Below, in pieces: positions 12,028-26,000 of a stretch of DNA of 64,000 bases. The stretch is from Nectonema munidae (lineage: Eukaryota; Nematomorpha; Nectonematoida; Nectonematidae), in the NCBI GenBank assembly GCA_030549495.1, contig JAUIRK010000971.1, positions 982,501 to 1,046,500 on the forward strand. The letters run 5' to 3'. A program made the position numbers and the translations under genes. How positions within the stretch are numbered: the first letter of the stretch is position 1; every line of letters starts with the position of its first letter. Under the pieces are notes generated by a model that was given only the letters and a program-made list of their open reading frames with translations, was not told the DNA's origin and made no database searches.

Positions 12028-13565
12028 AAGGTCTTTTAGTTTTCGGTATTGCATCCTAGGGTTGAATAATCTACCATAAGTGGGGAGATGATGCTGGTGT
12101 CACTATCCGAAAGCGAACCCATAGCCACTGATCCAAGACCCAACGGTTCCACGACCTTTTAACCATTAAAAGATGTTTAAAAGTTATGTTTAGATTTAAA
12201 CATATGTAATGGATACGTGTACTGTATGGGCGCTCATGTACGGTAAATCATATTGCCCATATATATTAGATATAATGTATGGGAGTGGTTGAAAATGAGT
12301 GAAGTTTAGCCAATCAGATACAAGAATTTGGCGTAGATCTTTTGAATAGAATTTTTTATACAAAAAATCTTCAAAATAATTAGTTCGACTCTTGTGTAAT
12401 TTGATTGATTAAAATTAAGGGGTTATTTAAAACTTGTATCCAATCAGATTAAAGAGTTCTCCCACAATAAAAAATACCAATTATTAATGCAGTATTCAGA
12501 GCATTAGTTCTTAAATTTTCCCTCTGGGGAGCCAATGAGGAGTTTTGGGTGTAGATTATAATTATTTTTCAGATATTTTCTAATTTACATAATATATCTT
12601 CACTTCTGAATCTCCAAATTTTGATGCATTTCATTTATATGTAATTTTAACCTTTCTTTTTTGATTTTAATATTTCAAATCTAAATTTTTGAATTTTGTC
12701 TCAAATTTTTGAATAGGATAATTTAAATTAGTATCCATTTGAAATAAAATTGAATAAAAGGATTAGCGAAAAATATATCAAAAAATTATTTAAAAAAAAT
12801 GTTTTTTATACTGGGGTCAATTCTAGGGAAAAACATTACTTTTAGATACATCAATATAGATATAGACTCATAATCATCAATATAGACTTAATATTAGATA
12901 CATCGAATATCTAAACTAAATATTAGAAAGAACACATCGTGCATGATTTTAAACAAAAATAGTATTTCGAAAATTGATGAGCTTTAACAACGTTTGCAAC
13001 TTTTCCACTAGAAATCATATTCCTTGTTTTCGCTATATGTCAGCAAAACTTGGAAACGTTTGCTCTAGATAGAAATCCTTGTGGATATCTTTTTTTGGCT
13101 ATTTATTGATGATAACCCCCATTTCCCTCCCATAAATTTCCACCATCAAGTTAAATGATATATATGAAAATTTTTTATTAGGTTGTTAGTGAGCTAGTTA
13201 ATTAGGGAGCTAGTTAGTTATATAATTTTTCAGTTCGTTGATTAGTTAATTAAACAGTTTAAGACAACAGGGAGATGATAATAAGTACCAAAATTTTAGT
13301 AATAAGACTTAAAATAAATTAATTTTATTAATCTTTTTCAAAATATAAATCTTTAGTGATATTTTTATTTAACTTTTTATAAAAATAAAAATTGAGGAGG
13401 CAAGAGGGGGGAGGATATAAAATTTGAATTTTTTTTTTAAAAAAGACCTTTGGGTCTTGGATCAGTGGCTATGGGTGTGCTTTCGGATAGTGACACCACC
13501 ATCATCTCCCCACTTATGGTAGATTATTCAACAGTAGGATGCAATACCGAAAACAAAAAGACCTT
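12028..13565. mobile_element. Non-coding element with 116-base terminal inverted repeats
   Basis: The arms at 12028-12143 and 13450-13565 are inverted copies of each other with only about six differences in 116 bases. They contain TCTACCATAAGTGGGGAGAT and ACTATCCGAAAGC on one side and the complements on the other. The 1.3 kb between them is AT-rich with no coding frame. No clear target duplication is visible because both outer flanks run into T/A tracts. The shape fits a non-autonomous DNA transposon or foldback element, family unknown. It ends 331 bases before the mitoferrin start codon. Confidence 0.75.
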
Positions 13566-13895
13566 AAAAAAAAGATATAACCAATAAGTATCCTGTTTTG
13601 GCATTAAGCCACCCATTTTAACTTTAACGCCTGTTTTAAACTTACACGAATAAAAATATAAACAATTTTTCTTAAACTTTATTATAACTTTTTATCTTGA
13701 ATGAAAGTGAACTTTAATCGGGTAAAACTATAGCGATCATTTGTAAATATCTTGGAAACCCCAAAAAATGCTAGTTTATTGGAGACTAGGCTGGCGCCCA
13801 AAATTTCCCTCAAAAAGGTGGTTGGACCCTAACTTCCTGTTTTTTCACTTTGATAAAGCGCAATATTCCATTCTAGGCGTGGAGTAGAGTGAAGG

Positions 13896-14012
13896 ATGGA
13901 AGACGAATACGAAAGTCTGCCTGAGTCTATTAGCGTGGCCGTTCACATGATGGCTGGAGCAGTGGCAGGCGTGTCTGAGCACACGTGCATGTATCCTGTA
14001 GACTTTGTCAAA
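13896..14012 (+). CDS. mfrn: Mitoferrin coding exon 1
   Basis: 39 codons from ATG to the lysine of PVDFVK, ending in phase 0 at donor AAA|GTTTGT. It covers the first transmembrane segment ([13 protein letters not shown]). Confidence 0.93.
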
Positions 14013-17000
14013 GTTTGTTGTTAGTTCTACTTTTTTTGCCTTTACTTTTCATCTCTACTCCTTTCTCGTCAACCTGCTTAAACCAATGATCCAAAAATGG
14101 ACAGGAGACGATGTCCACTTTTAACTAAAAGTCAGTAAAGTGGTCGTCTTTGTTTGGTACCTAACGGGACAATCCAAGAATAATTTTGACAAAAACAAAA
14201 TCTCATTTTCTAGGTTGATTTTTGTTTGCATGTTACTAAAATCTAATTCTTTTGTAACGAAATCTTTCCATTTTTTTGCAATTCACAAACAAAAGAACTT
14301 GGTAGATATGAATTTTTGACTTTTCGTCTTTTCGAAAGCACTTTAAAAAAGGTGTCAAACTTAAAAGCCGTGTTTAAATTGTTTACTAATCAAGTAAATT
14401 TATTACATGCTTTATTTATTTAAGTGATTCTTAAATGCTCTCCTTTTTTAGTATCAAATGATTCTAGCATATTTTCCTAAGAATTCCTCTTTTCACTCAT
14501 CTCTAGCGCATGTGAACATTAAAAATGATATAGAAGTATTTGGGGTGAGTTTTTAGAAGCGAAATGCCAAATTTGCAACTCAAATTCTGACTTCTCATTG
14601 GAAGATGTTTAGAATTGTAGCAAGAATAACTAGAAATCTCATGTGCTTGTCAGTATCCTCATATAGGGGCATATGGTAGAGGGTGTCAAATTTAGTTATT
14701 CTTGTACAGGGGGCGTGAGTAAGGTTGGTTAGATGCTGAGTTTCGATAAATCAAGGTCTTGGATTCGATCACGCATCAAGCCTACTTTCTTCATAGTTTG
14801 ATACAAGCGGTGCAATTGTGCCTTCTCGATGAAAACACCCCACGGTACCTTTACCTTTGTACATATGTACACAGAACACAAGTCCATTATTAAATGAAAG
14901 TAATCCTTTAAAAATGGCCATCTTACCTTATCGGGATGATTCGTAAAGGAAGGTACAATTAATACAATAAAGTACATTTATATTTGATATAAATACAAAA
15001 GGAAATTTACAAATAAAAAACTTTCCATATTACTTTACTTGTTTTACGGTCTCCCCTTCCCATAAGTTTAAGGATGTACGCCCTGATGTATAGTTGAAGT
15101 AGCTAATAGAGTCGGACTGGTATAAGCAACATTTTTACCTTAATTTCACACAAGGCATGCGAGTAAAGATATAAATTTGGCCAATTCAAATAAAATTTCT
15201 GGCTACGTCGCTGTATATTTGTTTTTCTGCGTTTAAATCAAAAACTTGACCACATTGAAAAAAACATTTTATCTTTGTATTCATGGCATAAAATACAAAG
15301 TTAAATTCTTATGCTGTGCATAATAACTTTTTAGCCCATCCTAATTTTTTTCTAGCTACGTGTTTTACAGGTGATTAATTATGAAAACAAACTGTAGCAG
15401 CCATTATTACACACTTTTATAAGTCACCCCTCAACGATTTTTTGGTATTTTTAGTATCATTAAAGTCAAAAATAAACTTTTTCTTCCCATTTTGCCTCCT
15501 TACGTACGCCTTTGATATATTTCCGTTCGAAAAACTTCCAAAACAAATGTGATGTTAGCAGTGCTATGAAGAATCTTTGAACTTGATCTTTCCTTGATTT
15601 CTTAGACACGAATGCAGAGTCTGAAGTACCGTATTTACTGTGACTACGGCCTGATCAAGTCGTTGCATTCAGTTGCTCGAAGTGAAGGCGTTTTCCAGTT
15701 GTATCGAGGCATTTCGCTCGCGCTGTGTGGCGCAATTCCCGCTCACGCTTTTTACTTTGCCAGTTACGAAGCTTCCAAGAATGTTCTGTCAAAGTATTTC
15801 GCGGCGTCAACTAGCGCACAAACTCCTGTCAATCAAAATTTTATTTATGGTATATCACTTTTTTCGATGATTTGAATATTGCATTTTTAAACTGTCTTAC
15901 TTTACACAAAATTCGTGTTTTATTCCTACCTCCACACACATAAAAAAATAAATGATATGGAACTTTTAGTATTACTTATTATTTGTTGCCCCTTTTGACG
16001 AGCGATTCACATGTAATCGATAGATATTGTCAATTTCAGACAATTCTAAGTTTTATCATTTTAAAGTTATTTTAAATTTATTAAATTGAAAAGGATGACT
16101 TTAATTAATTATTTTATATTAAATTAAGTCTAACTTTGAAAAGAAGTACCCTTTTTTATCTTTTATTCATACATTTTATGCCTCTCAAAGGATTACGTTT
16201 AAAAAATTTTGTTCTTCATTTCACTAATACTCTCTTAATTGTAGTCAAAATGTAATTTTGAAGGAAAAAATTGAATACAAGCATTTTTTAAATAAAACAT
16301 TTGATGAAGCGCTGGCGATTAATCGATACAAAAAGCATATAGTATTTTATTTTTCTGTCATCACATGCTCATTTCTTTTTTCAAAACTGAAAAGATGTCT
16401 TCATCATCTTCAATGATCTCTTTTCATACTTTTTTCGTAAATCAAAAATTATCTAGCTGTCTCGACTTTGTTCAAATAATGATCTTAGACACGTTCACTT
16501 ATAAAAATAATTCCAATAGATTTTGAACTAAAATTTTGGGATTAGTCATAATAGCGATTCTATGCAGGGGTTTATGTTGTTGTAATGAGATATTTAGTTA
16601 TCTTTATTATTTTTTTAGTTATTTTAGGATTTATTTCTTTATACATTTTGAAATAGAATTTAATTGAAATAAGTAACAATTTTTAAATATAAAAAAAGAA
16701 AATAATTTGCATTCTTTTGCTCCAAAATGTCAATTCAATTTGACAAGAAAGTGGCATGAAATAACCTTATATAAACAGATGCGCGCATATATCAGATTTA
16801 GAGCGGATGAAGTTTTTGTGTGTGAAAATTAAAATTTATATACTCCCATTAAAAATTCAATCATGTATAAATGACACGTATATTTTTGGGATTGTTTGGC
16901 ATATTTTGAGAAAATTAATAGTTAAATGAAAAATTTTCATTATGTCAAAAAGCAAAAACGTTCGCTCTCCTCTAATAATAATCTGGATTCTTTATAGTCT

Positions 17001-20000
17001 GTGTGTATCATGCTATAAAGAATTTAGGATGACCTAAGTAAGCGTAAAAATAAAAGAGAGAATTTGTGTTTTACTTTATCAAGTGTTTTTGTAGTAGGTT
17101 ACAAAAGGTAAATGCTATATATAGGTAACGATATTGCTCATCTTTTCATTGGAAGGCACATTTGCATCTATTCTGTCTAAGTATGAGCAGTAGAGAATGT
17201 TTGATTCTGCATTCGATCACAAAGATCTTGAGATGTAGATAACCCTACTCGCGCCATATAAACTTTTACATGTAAGAGTTTTCATCGACCAAGCACCGTT
17301 TGCGACTCTCTCTCTCTCTCTCTCTCTTTCCCATCCACTTATAAAGAAAAGTTGTTTGATGCTGTAAAAAATAAATGAACCAAGGTCTTTGCGATTTTTT
17401 GTTCTTTGATTATCATGGTAGTAGCCGACCTAAGTCTGTATTTCAATCTTGCTGGTTTTTAGGCGCCTACTACCCTAGCTATAGTTATCAAAATAGATGG
17501 CTTGCTGTTTAGTTACTATTATTTAAACAAACACATTTATTTGTTTTAATAATGCTTACAAACTGAAAGCTACTAGAGCGCCTAGATTGCTTACTAAAAG
17601 TTTAAATTTGTACGCAATTCGTTAAAAAAAGAAATAATAGGATGGATGAATATTTGCGATTTGAAAGCAACTTTTTTTTAATTCAACTGCAGTTTCCTGC
17701 CAATTTAGATTATCTACTCGTCTTGCTTAAGTAGTTAATTGAATGCTTTTCTTTCCTATAAAATTTCTTTAACACCTTGCACATAAATTGGAACTTTTTC
17801 ATTTTATTTTAATCAAAACATGATATGTAGTTTCACACATATTAAGCTAAAGAGTGTTGATAAAGGTGATTTTGCAAAAAAAAAATAAAAAAAATTGTTT
17901 CTGTTTCACAAAATCTTCTGCTTTACGTAGGCAAAATTTTATATTTCTTTTTCCCCCGAGGAAGGCAGTTTTATTGCATACGAAAGATCATTATCTATTT
18001 ATTTTTCTAATCACCCTAATAAAATTTTCAAATTATATTACTTTCAAAAGTATTTTTTATAGTAAGTCTTCTATATTTAATTGCCTAAACTTTTCCAACT
18101 TGATTCCCATTATTACATTCTGGGATTTAGTCGAAACTTTTTATTGGACCCTTCTTCCCGCCTTTATCGTAAAAAATTAAATCTAGCCCGTTAATGTCTC
18201 AACCCATCACTACTTTTTAAATTTTTGCAATTTTGTAATAAAAATAGTACATTTGAAAAATGATTGTCAAATAAAATGTTTCTTTGATGATAGTATTAGC
18301 GTATACACATGAACGCAATGCTATATCGATTTCATGGAATTAGCAACTTAAACTCCGAGAAAACATTTGGAATGATGTTACATGAAGATGAAGCTCTATT
18401 ATTCGTTCTCTCTCATTCCCTATTGTTGTGATATTACACAATAACATTAGATTATAAGCATCTCTTTGTATACAAGCATTTAGTTTTTACTATTTTTCTC
18501 CAGGACCAAACAAGTCTTTTGTGCGCCACAATATTTATTGTGCGATAAGTGCAAATGCAGCAACGATTTTCTAAAGTAGACATATACACACATACCAAAC
18601 AAATGCTAAGACATTCAAATCTGAATATCGCGAACACTCACTCGTCTTTAATTCGCCCTTTTTAACCAGAATTAATTGACTAAAAACGGGGGTGCTACGC
18701 AAACAGAATTTAGCGCAAGAAAAAAAGTTGGAATAGAAAATAGGCAAAACGTATATAATACCGCCAACATATAGATTAAACACCCTTGAAAACTATTCAT
18801 TTTTATTCCTTCTATTTATCCTATATAAATTGTTATTATTATTATTATATAATATATATTCTATTTAGCTCAATGTTTTGGTGTGGATTATCCACGATAT
18901 AGGATTAGGCACGAGAGTTTAAACTAACTTCCTCTGGACCAGTGGTCGGCAACCTGCGGCTCTTTAGTCACACAGTAGTAACTCAATTAAATTTAGGAGA
19001 ATAATTTTTTGATGTGACTTTTTATGAAGTTCTCCCGGAAATTTTAATTAAATTTTTTAGTAAAATTTTTTAATGAGTTTTTAAATCTTTTCCTTTGAAA
19101 CATAGCAGTTGAAGTTTCAAGTTATTTTAGGGGAATCATTTTAAACAAAAAAACATGACAAAAAATTTATGATTTGGTTTTCAATTTCCATATTTTCTCG
19201 ATTCAATTTTTAAAAAAGTGAATGCACTTTTGATTTTAAAAACAAAGTATTTTTGTTTCGAAATTTATTTTTACAAAGTTTATTTAATTCATGAATATAC
19301 ATAAGAAATAGAGTTTTTTATTAAAGAATTTATGAAAAAATTTGCTTCAGTTTTTCAAATTTTCAGGTAATTAATTAAGAGAGAAAAAAAATCAAATTGA
19401 TATAATAAAAAACAATTAAAAAACAATGAAAGAATTATTATTATTCAAAATAAGACAAAAATGAAAAATAGGGAAATTTTCTGTTTGATTTTAATTTTGA
19501 ACATGAAATAAAACTTATTTCGTTTATCTAGAAAACTCGTCTTCCGAAAAAAAAATTTCACAAAACAAAGTTGTCCCGATTATTGAGGTTCAGCTGTTTT
19601 AGAGTTGAATAAATGTAAAAATTTCTCATCAAAACAACAATAAATTTTAATACACAGAAACATACACAAACAAACACACACTATTTTTTTTATTTCTAAT
19701 TTATTCGTTTTTAAAAAATTTCTGTATATATTTTGATTTTTTTTTACAAATGACAGATTTTTAAATTAAAATTAGTTTTGTTGCGGCAATTTTAAGTTCT
19801 AAAAATGAACAAATCCAAAAAAAAGTTTCTGAAGAAGATAGTTTAATACAGCTTGGACTAACTTGTTTGCTTTTGTTAATGCTGGCTGTGCTTGATGTGT
19901 GACGAAAAGTTATCGAATAATAAAAAATCTAATGTTGAAAGACATTTTCAAAACAAACACATTGAATTTGCTAACAAATATGCTACAGAGGATGATAGAA

Positions 20001-23000
20001 AAATGGCAATTACAGAACTTAAAAATAAAGTCGAAGTAAACAATTCTTTTTTCAAAAACTGGATAAAACTCCTCATTCAACTACAACATCGAGTTTTATA
20101 GCAACTCAGGAGATTGTCAAAAGAGGTAAGCCGTTTACAGATGGTGAGTTTTTGAAAGAATCCTTTATACACTTTTTTTTAACAGCTTTTTTTCTGATTT
20201 TAAAAAGAAAGAAGAAATCATAAAAAGGATAAAAGAGATGCCTATATCTGCAAAGACTGTCGAAGACAGAACTATTAAAATGGCAGGAAACATTACTTGT
20301 AAGCAAATTAATGACATCAATTTGTTCCATGGATTTTCAATTGCTTTGTTGTGTAGATATGTGAACTCTGAAGGGCCGCAAGAAGAACTTATTGAACTTT
20401 TACAGTTAAAATCCCAAATATAAGGGCAAGACATGTGCGAAGTTGTGTTAAATTGTCTAGAAGCGAACAAGATAAAGACCACTCGTTTGGTGTCAGTGTC
20501 TACTGATGGTGCCCCAAACATGAGAGGAGTACACAATGGTTTTTGTGAAATTGCTTCAAAAGTCACTCAATAGAGAATTGCTGGCATTTCACTGCATTGT
20601 TCATCAAGAAGCATTATTGAACCTTGTAATCCAGATAGTAAACAAAATAATGGCAAATGGACTACGTCATCGACAGTTTTCTTCATTTTTAGAAGTCGAG
20701 AACATATACTCAGATCTTTTTTGCACAGCAAAGTCAGGTGGCTCTCCAAAGGATAAGTACTTAGACGCTTTGCTGCTTGTTTAGAACACGTTAAACCTTT
20801 TTTGAAATGCAAAGATTTAATTATCCTCAATTAGTACTTCGATTGGCTAGAAAAGTTTTTTTCATGGTTGACATGACAAATCATTTGAATCACTTGAATA
20901 AAAAACTTCAAGGAAAGAGATATATGGCATTGCATTTGCTCGAAGAAGTTTTGTCGTTTAAACGAAAAATGACCGTGTTTGCCAGGGATGTTAAAAATAG
21001 TCAATTTTTTCATTTTCAAGAATTTAAAGAAAAAAATAAAAGTATAAATAATGAATTTATATATGCTATTATAAAAATTAAAAAGACGCTTTCAAAGAAA
21101 GATTTGGTGATTTCAGAGAAGAAAAACTTCTCTTTCTTTCCTTGTCACACCGCTAGAAATTGAACCATCTGAGCTGAACACGATTGTATGTATAGAAGTT
21201 AACAAGCCGGATCATGAAACAAAATAAATTCACTATCATGCAAAATTTTTGGACGTAATATAGATTTTGATAATATTTTTGATTTTATATTAATAATAAT
21301 AATTGATGTAAATTTCATTATTTGGTATATTAGTTAAAAAAAATTAATATAATCCATGTGATAAAGTGGGTATTGTTGTTCAAAGAAAAAAAGAAGGAAA
21401 CTTTGAAGAAAAAATGTGGATATGCAAAATATTAAAATATTTTTACTATTACCTTATTTTCTTTTTTAGTCTTCAGTAAATAGTTGATAAATATTTTAAT
21501 TAGTTTTCTATTCAAAAAAGACATGCCAAAGAATTAATATATCGAAGGCTTTCACTCTTTTAACAAGCGATTAATATTCTTATAAGTTAGTTGCTTTAAA
21601 AACTAAATAATTGACGATTGAGAGATTATTTTGAAATCATTTAAAAATTTTGTGTTTTCGATCAAAACAGTCAGGAAGATTATTAGGATTATTACTTTTT
21701 GGATAAAATTTAGGCCGTATATATTTACAGTGCTTTTATTTGTACTATTTTTTGCAGATTGAACATTCAAAATTTTTGTTTTTATACCAAAAAATCTTTT
21801 TAGTTGCATCCGCAGTTTCTGCCACATTGCTACACGACGCCGTAATGAATCCATTGGAAGGTAATACTTTAACATAACAGCTTTAACCTCGCATAAATGA
21901 TGTATGTCAAAGCTTATATGTGTGTACTGGTAAAGTTTCTATGGGCTACTAAACTCCACAAAAATTTGTGTACCCCTGCATTAATATAAATTCTAAAGTG
22001 TTATTTTAAAGGGTAGATTGTGTCAGTACACAGTAATCAATCGACATAACCAATTCATTTGATACGAACCAGGCCTGTTAACAATTAGGGAGAGGAGAGG
22101 CTGGGGAAAATCTTTTAGCTCCTGTCTATAAATCGATCTCTTGTCTGTGTCCTTTGACAGTGAGTCTGTTTTTTAGTTCACACCCTAATTTAATTTTTAT
22201 CCTTAATAAAACCATAAAACTATGTTTGGACTTGTCTGGTAATTAAAACTAATATAATATATTACTCTGTGTTCTCTAGACTCACAAGTGCCTCAAATCA
22301 TTTTTCGCTATAATAAATTGTAATATTTTTTTCATAGAAAATGAAAAAATGTAACAAGATAATATTCAGTTTTTTTATTCACCAAAAAATGAAGGTTTAG
22401 CCAAATCGTATCTATCATGTTGTAGTATTATTACCAGTCAGTCTTCTACTGCATAGCCTTTCTATACAGTCTTGAGAAGTTGGTGATATTTTTTACGTTT
22501 AAGCGCAAATATAGATGCGCTCAACCAAGAATTCTCTTCTCTAAATATTTACAAGAGATCGTTTTTTGAGTCAGTGTATAAAATCTTTACTTGGTTAAAA
22601 TATATCATATTATAAAAATAAGGCTTTTTGTGGTCAAAACTGTAAATATTTGAAAATTGTTACAGTATGCTATATTTTTTTCAAATTTTATCAAAGGCAT
22701 AATAAAAATGCTGGCATTCAACTTTTGTGAATTTGATGAATTTTTCAAGCTCATACTAACTATTCAGAGAAATGCAATAATTTGTCAAAAGCAATAAATT
22801 TCGAAAGTATTTTTCTTCACGATCATGGGAAGAATTTATGGGAGTTTTAGCCCTTATTCGGGTGTAATTAGGGTTATTTTTACACATCCGTGTAGCCATT
22901 TTTAATTTGTAGTAAAAAATTGACAATATTATAATATAATTATCTTTAAAATAAAACAAAAATTGTGACAAAAATATGTTAAGAAAAATACCTTGTAACT

Positions 23001-26000
23001 TCTGAACCATCGATGTTACAGAAAAAACAAGCACAGATTTGAAATCAGCGTGAAGTTTTTAGTAATAAACAATAAAAATATTAAGTCAAACAAAAAAATT
23101 TTTTTTTATGTTACACTGTGTATTAATAGATTAGTGTGAAATATAGCTGACATGAAGAATTATCAGTAGGGGCAACAAAAATTGACATAAATCCCCTGAA
23201 AATTGACACATAGACTTCAAAAAGTTACTTTATTTGTAAAAAAAATTAACCCAAAAAAATAATTGTGTAATCAGTTAAAAATTGCCTTTAAAAAGAAAAA
23301 AGATTTTTTGTTCTAAAAGCATTATTGTAATTGTATTCATCTTTTAAAAAAGTAAGGTACATTTTTTTCAAGAATTGTATTGTAATAAATTCAAAAAATA
23401 TAATGCAGTAAAATAGTGAATTCAAGGCAAATATAAGAATTTGTTATTAAATAAAATAGATATATAAATGGTATTCAATCTACGTCATATGAAAGATATA
23501 TAGAGAGAGTGGTAATCCCTCACCCATATAATGACCAAAACTAGGCTATTCATTGCTACAAGGCAGTAACGCATAAGTGTATTCCTTGCTATTTATTTAT
23601 ATAACAAGGAAGTGATGAAACATGTAGCGGTTGTAGTAGTGTTGAATGACGTAGATTGAATACGACTTTCTACAGTACAACGTCGCCTACCCCCATCCAT
23701 CATAGAATATAAAATAGTTTATATAATATTAGAAGGTAGAAAGTTACCGTTTGCAAAAGTTTTTTAGCAAGGGATAGGGATATTGCTTAACAAGAAGAGG
23801 ATTTTCAACACTTTTTTGCTCCTTGAACTAAAATGCCTTCTTTACTTTTGAAAGATTCAACAATTTTTCATACTCGTGGTGAATTATCAGAATAATATAA
23901 AGCAGCATTTAGCCAACTCGCCTAGCGCGTTGCATTACAGCAGGTGTTGGAGGGAAACCAAGATTTTTGAAAGCAGCTTTTCGATTTTATTTTTTATTGT
24001 TGCTGACTTTATATCACCGATCAATGTGTCTACTTCTTTGTAAAAAGATTGCGCAAAGCATGTTATATGAAACAGATTTGGGTAAATAGCTTTTAAAATT
24101 TTACCAGAATCTAAATTGTATCAAGCAGCATCGGTTAAAGATATTAAAAAATTTTCTTCTTTTACATTAAAATCTCCTAAAACATCATCAACTACTCGAA
24201 CCAACTTTTATGAATCAAGTTGTTCTTGAAATGGTATACTACTAACAAGCGGTGTTTTCTAAGGATTATCAATCGAGCGAAGCAAAGCTTCCATCAGGCA
24301 TTAAAAATACTTTTTTCGAACATTATATTTATTATGTAAAAAAGTAAAGCATGATAAAGGTCAGAAACAATAACGCTACATGTAGAAATGAGAGGAATTG
24401 CGTATCCCAATCTAGTAAAAAGCTTTTTAATTGAACGGTGTGAAAGCTTGTGTAAAGGTACATTTGATTGCAAAAAGCATTTTACCAAGTTTTTTGAGAA
24501 TGTTTTATTAGCTGCTTCTAAGTATGTTTCAATAATACTTGTATTAGATGAGCTAGGCATACCAAGTTTATGCTTTTTTCATTTTCTTTGATAACAAAAT
24601 TTTTTTTATCATATTTTACAATTACTCCATAAATTTTACATAACAAATCTTTATTATGAGAAAAAGTAGATTAATCAGGATACTTTTTGATCAATAAATT
24701 TATTTTTGTTGATTTATTTTTGGCCTATTCTGATATTAGAAACTATATTAAAAAAACCATTTTTAAACTTGGTAAATTAAATATATTAAAATTTACTTTG
24801 ATTGATTGATTCGAAGTTAACTCAGCTTGTAAGTCGCTAGAACTTGAAAGCTAGTAAGAGCTTATAAAACAAGAGTAGAAAAATTGTACAAGTTTACAGA
24901 TTAAGTCAGCTAATTGTTCAAAAAGAAAAACTAATCATGAAAAATATAGATATAAAAGTTAAAATTGTAAATATTAAAAGGAATAGAAGTATAAATATAA
25001 AAGAAATGAACAGCAACACGGAAAGGAAAAAAATAGGGAGGTCAGCAGTCTAAGGAAGATGTAGACGTAAAAATCTTTCAATTTCCAAGATAAATGTTTG
25101 AGTTGATAAATGAAGTTTAGGATGATAGATTAGTTGTGCTGAAGCCTGATGGCCATGTCGTTTGAAAATGGACACGGCAAATTTTTGAGATATAAAGCCT
25201 GTATGAGAGCATTCAAAAAGGAGATGCTTGGGGCTTTCTTTGATAGAGCAACCAAATCTGTAGTTAATTGTGGGACGCTTTTTAATAAGGTTCAAAAAGA
25301 ATTTGAAAGGGCAAGATTCAAAAAATCATCTTATAAGTTCTGGACGAACAGATGGAATCATATAATCTTTATAAACTCTTGAGAAGTTTACTGGTGTGAC
25401 TGAAGAGAACTTATCATAAAATTGCGAAGACTGAAACCGATGGGTCCATAGATTAACCATATTTTTTACAGTTTTTGATGTAGGAAAGTGGTAAGCTATA
25501 TTGGCACGGTTCTGAGGAGAGGGCAAGTTTGGCAGCACTATCAACAAACTCATTTCCAAATATTACAGAGTGACCAGGGCACCAAACCATTCTTAAATTG
25601 AAGTTTTGCATTAAATAAGAAACAAAGAGAAAATATCGAAGATGAAAGGGCATCTTGAGGACTTACAGCGTAGACATTAAATCAAAGATTTAGAGTCGGT
25701 AAAGATATAGACAAGACTATATGATAAAAAATATTTAGCATGCTGATAGAGAATTCAAGGTATGAAATAGGCCAATACATTCCGCAATGTAAGGGGAAGA
25801 CATAGCACCAATGTTGCCAGAACGACAATGTGTGGATCAGGATAAACAAAGATCAAAGAGTAGGCACCAAAAGTAGATGAAGGATAGTAGGAGCCATCAC
25901 AAAAGGGAAAAATAGAATTGGATGTTGATAAAATTTCTGATTGGGCACGCGTTGGTTTATCTTTAGAAACGAAAAAATCAAAAGAAAAACAACAATTAGT

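Noticed and set aside
17854-18180. Open frame of 108 codons in mitoferrin intron 2
   Set aside because: Composition is that of the AT-rich background, with no motif or splice context.
23613-23623. An 11-base candidate microexon in mitoferrin intron 3 (reading V-M-K-H)
   Set aside because: Exon 4 already begins with V-L-K-Q when the upstream acceptor at 26655-26656 is used, so no microexon is needed.
24388-24591. + strand frame and splice-like AG/GT pair near 24444
   Set aside because: It is the antisense of a hAT fragment.
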